A stretch of DNA of 64,000 nt from Trichoderma breve (Eukaryota > Ascomycota > Sordariomycetes > Hypocreales > Hypocreaceae), in the NCBI RefSeq assembly GCF_028502605.1, contig NC_079236.1, positions 2,418,001-2,482,000 of the forward strand, in the 5' to 3' direction. Each line of letters starts with the position of its first letter. The stretch's first letter is position 1. This document shows, piece after piece, positions 35,718 through 45,511 of this stretch. Position numbers and translations under genes: made by a program. The notes under the pieces are model-generated. The model had not been told where the DNA came from and made no database searches. It was given only the letters and a program-made list of their open reading frames with translations.

Positions 35718-38700
35718 CTACTCAGCTCGACTCTCCAACTCATCTCCTTCGTACCCATTTTCTTCTCCTTGCGTGTACCTATGGAGCTGATCAGAAATGT
35801 AGCGGTGCATATGGCTGTCCGCTTCTTCCTTCTCCTTGGCCCTCTCCGGATCGTCGTGGTGAACCGAGTTGGCGACAGACCGCGCATCATCGTCAGTTCC
35901 GTTGACAGAAAAGTCAAAGTCGCTTCTGGCACCGATGGAGCGGGCCGTTGATGAACGTCTGATATGACGCCTGCCACCACCGGGGTGAGGAACGCCCTTG
36001 CCCACCTGTCTCTGGAAGATATCATCAAAGTAGTGGGCCATGGTGGCGGATGGTGTTCGAGGAGTCTGAGGCAGACGGCAGTTGATACTTTGTTTGATTC
36101 AAGTTAGTTAAACATTCAAAACAAGAAAATATGTCACTCCACTTACCCTGTGTCATGGATCAACCGAGCAATTAGACCAGTCCATCCGGTCTGATGACTG
36201 GCACCGAGGCCTCTTCCACTGTCGCCATCGAAGAACTCATAGAACCAGAGGTAGTCCTTCCAGTGCTCGTCATAGTCGAGGCGATCATCGCCAGCGTTGA
36301 TGCTGCGCCTGCCATAGTCATCTCGAGCAAAGAGATGCTGTAATCGGTGCTGGATCTCCTCCGAGACCTTGCCCAGATGCATGTAAATGCCGCTACCAGT
36401 TGGGCATTCGACCTTGAAGTCAGGTCCATAGAAGAGGTAGAATCGCTGGAGTGACTCAATCAACAAAAAGTTGACGCAAAGCCAAATTGGTCCTCTCCAG
36501 TTGCTGTTGCCGCCAAAAAGACCAGTATCGGAGTCTCCTGGAACATAGCCAACCGTGAACTCTTGGCCCTTTACTTCCATGGAAAAGGGGTTCTCTTTGT
36601 GGAATTTAGACAGCGAGCGAATACCATGGTCACTGAAGAATTCATCCTCATCTAGCATCCTCTTCAGGATCTTCTCCAAACGTTCCTTGCTGACGATTGA
36701 CAATAGGATACGGTCACCCTTTCCTCTCTTTCTGATGCTGGCCATGTTCCTCTCTGCCAAGTCGCAACGGTTTGCAATAAACCACTCGACTCTTTTCTTG
36801 AACGAGGGCAACTTGTTAATAAGCTCGGGCTCAAGAGTTGCAGTGGCATAAAGAGGAATGAGGCCGACCAAGGACCTCACAGGTAGCTGCTGAAGCCATG
36901 GGCCACCCCAAGAAATGGCATCGTAGTAAAAGCCATCCTCTTCGTTCCAGAGAGACTGTTCGTCTTTCTGGCCTGTGCGGAAGGTCATGGCATCGCTGAT
37001 GAAGATAAAGTGCTCAAAGAACTTTGAGGCAATGTCCTCGTAGATTCGGCGATGCTTGGCAAGCTCAAGCGCGATGTTGAGCATGGACAGGCAGTAAAAC
37101 GCCATCCATCCAGTGCTGTCAGCCTGTTCAAGGACACCTCCCGTGGGCAGTGGCTCAGAACGGTTGAACAAACCGATATTATCGAGTCCCAAGAAACCAC
37201 CCTCAAAGATGTTCTTGCCATCGGCATCTTTGCGGTTTACCCACCAGGTGAAGTTGAGCAGAAGCTTTTGGAAAACTCGCTCAAGGAAATCAAGGTCCTG
37301 GCGTCCGTATAGCTTTCTTTCAATCTTGAAGGTTCTGAAAGTCGCCCAGGCATGGACGGGAGGATTGACATCACCAAAGTTCCATTCGTATCTGTTGGAA
37401 GTGTTAGCATCATGGATAATTGACATGCGTGATTGCTCATATTTCGGAGACAACGGCAGAAAGGGTCGCTTACGCAGGCAGTTGGCCATTTGGATGGCAG
37501 TACCACTCCCTAGTAAAGAGATCGAGCTGCTTCTTCGCGAAATCGGGGTCAATCATTGCCAAGGGGATGCAGTGGAAGGCGCTGTCCCAGGCAGCAAAGA
37601 ATGGATATTCCCAAGAGTCGGGCATAGACAGGATATCGTCACAGTGCATATGCTTCCATTGTGAGTTTCGGACGCCCATACGATCTGTAGGTGGGGGAAG
37701 AGTGCCGGGATCTCCCCTTGCCCACTGGTCCCAGACAAAGTAATAATGCTGCTTTGTCCACATCATGCCTGAGAAGGCTTGTCTCTGGATATTGCGCAAG
37801 TCATCAGAGAGCGGGAGAGGGCTGATCCTGTAGTAGAACTCATCCGCTTCCTCTCTACGCTTTTCAATGATGTCATCAAATTCTTCTTCGTCGAGGTACG
37901 ACTCATCTCGCTTTGTGAATCGGAAACGGACAACTGCCATTGATTGTTAGCACCAAATAAATGCAATATACGGATGATTCACATACCGGCGCATTCACCA
38001 GGGTTGACACCGCCATCCTCGTTGAAGTTGTACCAAGCAGCGCATTTGGTGCCTGTTTGGGCAGGGTTGATAGCTTCCTTTTCTCCACCGACAATGTACC
38101 TGTGGAAGGCATCCTTGACATAGGGCTGTTCGTTCGCCTGTTCGTAGAGGAGCTCGGTATTGGTGTCGTTTTCAGTAAACATCAGCTGAGGCATAACATC
38201 TGTTCCCGAACTGCCAACTCCAGGAGATGGAGAGAGAAGGAAGTACCGCTCTCCAAGCTTCCAGTGCTTTGATTTGGCCGAGTCTTCGGTGTGGGCCGAA
38301 ATCGATGGCTTCTTGTCTTCCGGCTCTCTGCCCCAGGCCCAGGTGTTTCGGAACCATACTTGAGGTACGATGTGGAGCGGGGCTGGATCAGGACCTCTGT
38401 TCCAGGCGGTGACACGAAAGAGGAGCTCATCTGGATCGTCAGTCTCCTTGGCCGTTTCAATGAAGATGTCCCAGTATCTATCATCGTCAAATACTCCAGT
38501 ATCGAGAAGCTGGTATTCTTTGTCGTTTCTAGTTCTCCGAGCATTCTCCTTGATGAGATCATCATAGGGGAACGGCTTTTGGGGGTATTTGTAAAGAAAT
38601 TTCATGTAAGAGTGCTGGTATTATGTCAGTATCGAGAGGAGATGGGGGTTCGAGTGGTGAGTTGAGACCTACAGTCTAGTTTAATAAGTCAGCATTATTC

Positions 38701-39295
38701 ATCGGCACAGAAGATAGTATTTGGCTTACAGGAGTGTTATCGACATGAAAGTGGGCTTCCTTGACACTCTCGCCGTGGTTTCCTTGAGGGTTGGAAAGTC
38801 CAAAGAGACGCTCCTTTAAAAAGGGACTGGTATATGAATTAGGACCATGTTCTGCCTTGAAAATCAGAGAATCGAAACGGCATACTCTTCCTCGTTCCAA
38901 AAGGAAAAGGCAATATTTTGATATCCATGTGTATCCGAGACACCAGCAATGCCATCTTCGCCCCATCTGAAAGCTCGGGATCGTGCGTGGTCGTGCGTGA
39001 AGTCTAAGGAAGAGGAGGATTAGAGCTGGCCCCAAAGGTACAAAGAATGCATATAGGGACAACATACAGCTCCACGCGTCTCCATCGGCACTGTAATCCT
39101 CTCGTACTATTACAAGAGGTTAGCATTGCAATCTCGTTGCGGTTTGGTTTCCCCAGTAGAGCAGAGGCTACCTGTTGCCCACTGCCTCTCAGCGACATAG
39201 GGCCCCCATTTCTTCCAGTACTTGGTCTTCTCTCTGTCCTCTTTCAAACGCCTCTCTTCCTCGGTGAGGTACTCGTGGCCATCGTGGACAACCAT
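35718..39295 (-). CDS. GH63-family glycosidase, predicted cytosolic (9 exons, one of 3 nt)
   Basis: Glycoside hydrolase family 63 includes ER glucosidase I and bacterial YgjK/mannosylglycerate hydrolase-type enzymes; this protein resembles the latter branch, having no signal peptide or membrane anchor. Substrate unknown. Exons on the minus strand: 39295-39172, 39106-39068, 39003-38886, 38826-38730, 38675-38673, 38614-37987, 37933-37474, 37391-36147, 36087-35718 (3084 nt, 1027 aa). Recognisable stretches are [94 protein letters not shown] and SNWRGPIWLCVNFLLIESL. The final exon adds about 123 residues (charged, Arg/Asp/Glu-rich) beyond the catalytic domain. The start ATG begins MVVHDGHEYLTEEERRLKED. 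Confidence 0.85.
38673..38675 (-). other. 3-nt micro-exon (ACT, Thr) in the GH63 gene
   Basis: The conserved GH63 stretch NTPTHSYM is produced only if ACT at 38675-38673 is kept. It lies between intron A (38729-38676, 54 nt: GTAAGC donor, TGCTGAC branch, CTAG acceptor) and intron B (38672-38615, 58 nt: GTAGGT donor, TACTGAC branch, CCAG acceptor). Splicing straight from the first donor to the last acceptor would stay in frame but lose the Thr. Confidence 0.7.
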
Positions 39296-41237
39296 TGTGC
39301 AGGAGGAGTGAAAGAGACGACCCTTCTGGCAAGCTTAGCAGAAGCCGCGGTGATCCGGATCGCGATGCTGGATATGCCGGGGGGAAGACCGGAGGACGGA
39401 CTCGATGCAGGAGAGGAGAAGCAGCACTGAGGGATTGCGTGATGGGAAAGGAGAGAAAGAAAAGAGGAACTGGAGCTGGAGCTTGGAGCTTGTATAAAGC
39501 GTCTTCCTCAATGGCAGGGACAAGCAATAGCCTATCAGCAATGAGCTACTTTCTCCTGCTTGAAGAGCTTGGTTTTACGAGGCGCAAGTCCAACGTGGGG
39601 CTGGCGGGAGGATGGAGGGGCAGAAGCAACACAGACAAGCCCGTGGAGATTATAGTGGTTGCACCACCTTGTTTCTCACTGCAGCTGTTGGTGCCTAATG
39701 GCCGCGATGACGATTGAAGGTTCCGTTTTACCGCTAGGTTAGTGACCTTGATAGCAGGTATAAACCATGGAACGGCGCTGTCGTTTACCGGGTTTACGTG
39801 GGCGTGATTGCACCTTGACTTCACCTTTGCACGATATAAACGGAGTGTTCCCCCGTGGCGCCATGTCAGCTAAAACCCACGTTGCCACGGTTTTTTGACA
39901 CCCAACGGTCTCACGTCTCGCTGTCAACATGACGTCGTTCTCCAGCGGATAACAGCGCACAGGGGCCAATGGCGGAGCTTGTGCCAATTGATAGCAGGCT
40001 TTTCTCGCAGCAGCTCTGCATAACTATGGATTTTTGCCCAACAATCTGCTTGCTTTGCATAAGGGCCCCTAGCCGACGCCCATTGGAGTTTGTATGAGCA
40101 CAAAAGTCGCCGTGAGGAGAAGCAGGAATTGAATTGGACCGCGATATGAAGGAGTGACGTCAGGACTTCTACGGCGACGGTTACTGGTTACAGATTGGAG
40201 TCGAGTCAGCAACCGAATCCAACGACGAGCGGATATCAACTCTAGAAAACTGATAGCCTGTGGGCAAAAGGCACTAGACTAGCAGTATTGGAGCAGCTAA
40301 AAATCAGCACGACAGAGGAGACTAATGTAAAAAACTAGTCATCGAGGTAGTGGCACTAAGATAAAGCCAGGGCGCCGTTGGAAATCCTGGAATGTTTGGA
40401 ACGTGGCGGCAATATAGGACCAGGTCAAATAAACATGTTCATGGTAAAACTCCTACTGGTGAGATCATCAGGCACCGCCGTCAGCCACCGAGGCTGAAGG
40501 CCAGGGGTTGTCGTTATTGCTCCCGTCATCATAGGGCTCTGTTGGGTCTGTATCCATGCATGTCGATGGCAAAAGTCTATACCGGTGATAGGTGCTGGGT
40601 AAGTAATTGACAGAACGTCAAACTTTATTAACAACGTGCTACAAAACGTGGCTATTATCATAAAAAGTATTTATGAGCTCAAGCATCGGTGTAAACATGA
40701 GACATCCATCCAGAATCATCAAATCAGCTCAACCCTCGTAATCATTTCATGTGCTTCCATTTCCCAACCAAGCAAGGGGGGTAGCGCTGTCTCGCCTCGG
40801 ATTTGCTATCGATATGCCCCTGTCCCAGATCTCCGAAGCCCGCCAAAAGCCTGCGCTAGAGCGACGAGGCGCTGAACAACAAATGTGGCCAGTTGAGCTT
40901 CCGCCTAGCTTCGCCACAGCATTTTCGCGGCCCTTTGATCAAATCAAATCTTTGTCCACCCCGGTGATTTTGCCTCCAAGTCCTCTGGCCTGCGCCTATT
41001 GTTGATTCTAGCCTTCATCATGTTCCACTGAAGCTCTCGTTTTCTTTACCCTTGAATTCTCTCCATCTTTTGCATCAGCCTTTTCTTTCTTTTCCTTGTG
41101 TTTTCTCTTTTTAAAGCCGTCTAATTAAAGAGGAAAACTAGAGCACCTATTTCGCCCCCCCCTTCGGCCTAATCTTCCCACAGCGCCGTCTTTCCTTTAC
41201 ACGCCTTTCCTTTTCTCCTTCTCTTCTTTGTATCGAC
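39296..41237. other. long divergent intergenic region GH63/RER2
   Basis: 1.9 kb with no supported coding frame. It contains a palindromic CRE-like TGACGTCA at 40155-40162 and a related TGACGTCG at 39930-39937. A strongly pyrimidine-rich stretch at about 41035-41235, directly before the RER2 ATG, fits a fungal core promoter and 5' leader. Confidence 0.5.
40155..40162. promoter_or_regulatory. CRE/ATF-type palindrome TGACGTCA
   Basis: A perfect 8-nt palindrome of the bZIP (CRE/ATF) type, about 860 nt upstream of the GH63 ATG and 1.1 kb upstream of the RER2 ATG. A single occurrence; function unproven. Confidence 0.35.
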
Positions 41238-42427
41238 ATGGCCGACACGGTTTCGGGTTTGAAGAGGCTAATACTCGAGTCACCACCGGGAGAATGGGCC
41301 ATCAACCAGCTCCGTGAGCTGCTTATTGGCGCCCTCAAGCAGGGGCCAATCCCTCAGCATGTTGCCTTTGAGATGGACGGCAACAGACGTTATGCCAGAA
41401 GCCGCCGCATGGAGACTGTCGAAGGACATCACCGTGGCTTTGAGGCCTTGGCCAGGGTTCGTTGCTCTGCTACCTAAGTTATCTCTTGTGGCTAACACAA
41501 GCTGCGTCTAGATCATGGAAATCTGCTACAAGTGCGGTGTCAAGGTCGTGACTGTCTACGCGTTTAGCATCGAGAACTTCAACCGGCCAAAGTATGAGGT
41601 CGAAGGGTTGATGCAGCTTGCAAAAGTCAAGCTAGAGCAGCTAACAACCTATGGCGATATTCTTGACCGCTATGGAGCTTGCGTCCGCATCCTGGGCCAG
41701 CGTGAGTTGATCCGCGAAGACGTTCTAGAGGTAATGGACAGGGCTGTAGCAAGGACCAAGCACAACAACAAGTACGTATCGAGATCTTGTGCCCTATTGG
41801 GCTGAAGACAAGCTAACGGCCTAGTTTAGAGCCGTCCTGAACATCTGCTTCCCCTACACCTCGAGGGCAGAGATGACAACTGCCATCCGATCAACCGTGC
41901 AAGAGTTTCTATCTCCGACGCCTCCCAAGAACACCCCCTTCTCTCCATCGCGCATCAGGCAGAAGATATTGTCTAGCCAATTCGACGGACGTGAGCCACT
42001 GCCCACAATCCCAGACGAGCCATTCGACGATGGCGAATACGACGATAACGATTCATCCTCTACTACCCTGCCCCCGGACTCTCCCGAGCCTCGGTTGCTC
42101 ACTAGGTCTGGATCATACGGCTCTCCGGCGCTGCCCAACCCCGACAGCATCACAGTGGACACCATTGAACGACACATATACACTGCTGATGACCCTCCTC
42201 TGGACATTTTTGTCAGAACGAGCGGTGTTGAGCGGCTCAGCGACTTCATGCTATGGCAGTGCCACCAAGACACGCACATCTTCTTCCGCAAGTGTCTATG
42301 GCCAGATTTCGACCTTAAGGACTTCATTTGGGTGCTCTTGGAGTGGCAATGGAGACAGAAGCAGTCGGACAGGGAGAACCCCTCGGCCAAGGCGAGGACG
42401 GCTAAGGCGCGAAGCATGATGGAGTGA
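41238..42427 (+). CDS. RER2: dehydrodolichyl diphosphate synthase (cis-prenyltransferase, Rer2 type)
   Basis: Elongates farnesyl diphosphate with isopentenyl diphosphate to make dolichol precursors for N-glycosylation and GPI anchors at the ER. Exons are 41238-41456, 41512-41771 and 41830-42427 (1077 nt, 358 aa). The catalytic motif is HVAFEMDGNRRYAR with Asp47. Also present are HHRGFEAL, VTVYAFSIENFNRP, AVLNICFPYTSRAEMTTA and the substrate motif FVRTSGVERLSDFMLWQ. Between TTAIRSTVQEF and ITVDTIERHIYT there is an insert of about 70 residues rich in Pro, Ser and Asp, absent from the compact core known in bacteria and yeast. The end is basic. Exon 3 starts at the second of two nearby acceptors because only that keeps frame. 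Confidence 0.93.
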
Positions 42428-43194
42428 TTATGGCGACGATACCCCATTTCGTTCTATAGAGAGGCATGGCATATTACATCATATCGTATTATTAGTACTC
42501 AGCGCTTTTGTTCTCTTTTGGTTATGGTAGAAGGCCCTTTCGATTCTCGCCATGCAATTTGTTGCGTTAGACTGGAATCTCCTCTTTTTATTTGATATTC
42601 GCTCTCAGCGGTTTTTATCCAATTTGTATCCTTGCTTCTCCTTTGTCTCTTCAAGATGGGTGCTATATAGTTCGCAATAAAGTCAACCACTATCAAGAAG
42701 CACGAAAGCCCCGTATGTACAAGTACAAGCAAATGCGCGCGCAATTGTGTGCAGCTCAGCTGACGCAATACCTGTAAACCCAAAGCTCTCTCGGAGCCCA
42801 GCTTTTTCCGGCTGCCCAATGACAGCTGGTCTCCAGTGCAGTCCGCGCTGTGTCATGCGCCGCTAGCTCACCAGGAACGGCAGAATCGGGCGGTACGTAC
42901 CCCCGTATCTCGCGGCAGATGTGCTCCTCGCTCCCCAAACTCAGAGATACGATTCTGCTGCTTCATCATCACCTTTACAGTCTCCACGCCTCACACGCAT
43001 GATCTGGCCCTCTAACCTCGGCTTTGGAGCAGGATGGCCTAGGCGGTCCCCAATCAGAGGCGTCTTTTCACTGTTTATCCTTCTTTAGCAATATCCATCG
43101 CCCTCCAAGGGCCAAAAAAAAGTTCGCCAGCTGCGGTCGCCCCTCTACTCAGATTCCCACAACAATCCCTCGTCCAGTCCTCGCCGTGTTCGCA
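42428..43194. other. intergenic RER2/ING gene
   Basis: 767 nt between tandem genes: RER2 3' region and the promoter of the ING gene. An open frame from a TTG at 43024 runs in phase into the ING gene but lacks an ATG before 43195. Nothing else recognised. Confidence 0.5.
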
Positions 43195-45511
43195 ATGAAG
43201 TCGGCCAAGGCTCCCGTCGTGGAAGCGCCGTCGCACCGGAGGTCGCAGCCTGTCCGCCAGACGCGCACAAACCCTCCCCGAAGCTCAGCGACGGCTGCTC
43301 GCCCCGGCCCCAGAGACTCGCTGGGCGGCCCAGTTGGGGACCAGCCCATTGACATCTTCCCTGCCATTACTCACTTTGCCGATACCATTACCGCCCTCCC
43401 CAAAGAGCTCGTCCGACACTTTACTCTGCTCAAGGAGGTCGACGCCAAGATCTTCGCTCCTCAGGAGCAGCTTTTCAAGCTCGTCGCCTCCGCCAGGACT
43501 TTCGCCGTTCCCGAAGCGCTAGCGAGCAATGACGCCTCAAGCACGACGGCGCTGAGCTCTGCACCCGCGAACACCCAGACAAGCTCCAACGGAATTGCGT
43601 TCAAGCAGCACCAGCAGCCCGTGATTTCGACCGAAGATACCAACGGCGGCGTGTTCGACCCCTCCAACCTCCATCGCCGCCAGTTGTTCCGCCAGACCGC
43701 GATCAAAATACAAGAAATGCTCGTGTCGCTAGAGGAGAAGAATCATGTCATTTCCACAGCGAATGAGGCGTTGCAGAGACAACTGGCTCGCGCGGAGGAT
43801 GTATGGCCTTATCTAGAAAACGAATTCAGCGACGAAGCGAAATGGGGAAGCACCACACACTGGGCTTACCCCGAAAACCGCAATGGCAAGAATTCGGCAG
43901 CTGAAAGATCCCGGCGCGATGGTGCGGCGGCGATTTCGGCAGCTGCACAGGCCCTAGCAGAACAGGCTGCTGCTCGAAGCGACGCAAGAAAGCAGGCTGT
44001 CCAAGCCAAGAAGAGCCAAAAGGTGCATGCCCTTGACTCTGAAGCGGATGATCATGATAGCCGGACCAAGGATGGCAGCAACAAGAAGACTAGCTCTAGC
44101 AAAGTTCGAAAGACGGCCGATAGCAACAACATTGGTTTGGGTATCTCTACTGCAGCTTCTTCTAACAGCAATCCTCCCCAGAAGAGGCGCAAAGTAGACA
44201 AGGACAAAGAAAAAGAAAAAGAAAAAGATAAAGATAAGGGCCAAGACAAGGAGAAAGCTGTTGCCAGTGGTGGAGAGGCACCCCAGATGGAGCGTGCCAT
44301 GAGCCTCGTCTTTGGGAACAACTCATCCAAAACGAAGCCCACCACCAGCCCTCGAGAGACTCCGGCTCCAGAAGTGCCGAAGAAACGCAAGGCTCTGCCC
44401 ACGAGCAGCGGCCAATCCAAGAAGAAGTATGGCCTTGTCTATTCCCATTCCCTGTTTCTATTCACTTTTTGACCTAGAATATGATACTGACTGCCTTGTG
44501 CCTGTTTAGGAATGCTCTATCTGCTACCATGTCCCCGTCAGCTGCGTCCTCTCCTGTCCTAGGAGTTTTACCAGAGACAAAGGTGCCAACAAGCCGCCCG
44601 TCACCGGCGCCAGCGCCGGCACCCACGCCCGCCCCCCGTCCGACAACGTCCCGCGCACGACAGAATTCTATACAGTCAAACTCAGAAGCCAGCAAGGCCA
44701 GGCCCCCTTCGTCGGCGGCGAAGAAGACAAACGGGAATATTCCCAGCACTCCGGAAATCACTCCGGTCGCAAACTGGTCACGCCCTGGTCATGACTCTGA
44801 ACCCAGCAAGGAACCCGCGGTGACGGTCAAGACTGAGCCATCGCCAAAGGAGCCGGAGCAAGTAGAGGATAAGCCTTCGGCGACCCCCATCCCTCCTGCT
44901 ATTACCACCACCACCTCCTCCAGTCGCAGGAATAGCAGAGTGGACGAGACGGACCGCAAGAGCGAGCCTACTCAGTCTACGCCGCAGAGCACGGGTATGG
45001 TCACGACCAAGAGCGGAAGAGCAAGCAAACCATCCACCCCGGCTCTGCCGAGCTTCCAAGACGCGGCCGCTGCCAGGCCGCGGACGACGCGCAATGCTGA
45101 GCCAACAGGTAATGGCAAAAAGTCTCAGCAGAAGAAGGGCGTTGCAGGAGCACAGGCTCTGGCTCAGCTTGTGGATGAGGACGGAAACAGCAGCATGCAG
45201 GGCGACGATGGCGACGAAGATGCCGATGTCGACGCAGACGAACAGACATATTGCTATTGCAACAGCATCAGCTATGGCGCCATGGTGGCATGCGATTCTG
45301 ACGACTGTGCTCGCGAATGGTTCCATTTGGCCTGTGTGGGCCTAAAGGTTGCGCCAAGCTCGAAAAGTAAGTTCCAACATGCCCCCTTCAAAAAGAGCCG
45401 TCCAGTGGTATTGGAAGATGATGATGCTAACACCGTCTGACAGCCAAATGGTACTGCCCAGACTGCAAGGAGCGTCTCAAGATGGGTAGCAAGAAGAACG
45501 GTAGCCGATAG
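43195..45511 (+). CDS. ING-family PHD-finger chromatin protein
   Basis: ING proteins are histone H3K4me3-reading subunits of acetyltransferase or deacetylase complexes (yeast Yng1, Yng2, Pho23). Exons are 43195-44426, 44510-45366 and 45444-45511 (2157 nt, 718 aa). The ING N-terminal helical domain is visible at about residues 50-230 ([27 protein letters not shown], then [26 protein letters not shown]). A long low-complexity middle contains a Lys/Glu/Asp run near 340. The C-terminal PHD finger at about 650-705 has [31 protein letters not shown] and WYCPDC, the C4HC3 pattern. The last intron splits the finger. Length and extended linker suggest the Pho23-like filamentous-fungal type, but which complex it joins cannot be read from sequence. 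Confidence 0.88.

Noticed and set aside
36664..36849. Short minus-strand frames inside GH63 exon 8
   Set aside because: Alternative-frame shadows of a conserved exon.
39295..39717. 140-codon plus-strand frame starting at the GH63 ATG
   Set aside because: Arg/Gly-rich leader sequence antisense to GH63 exon 1 and its promoter; no conserved motif.
43024..43194. 57-codon N-terminal extension of the ING gene
   Set aside because: It would need a TTG start; no ATG exists before 43195, and the leader peptide is not ING-like.
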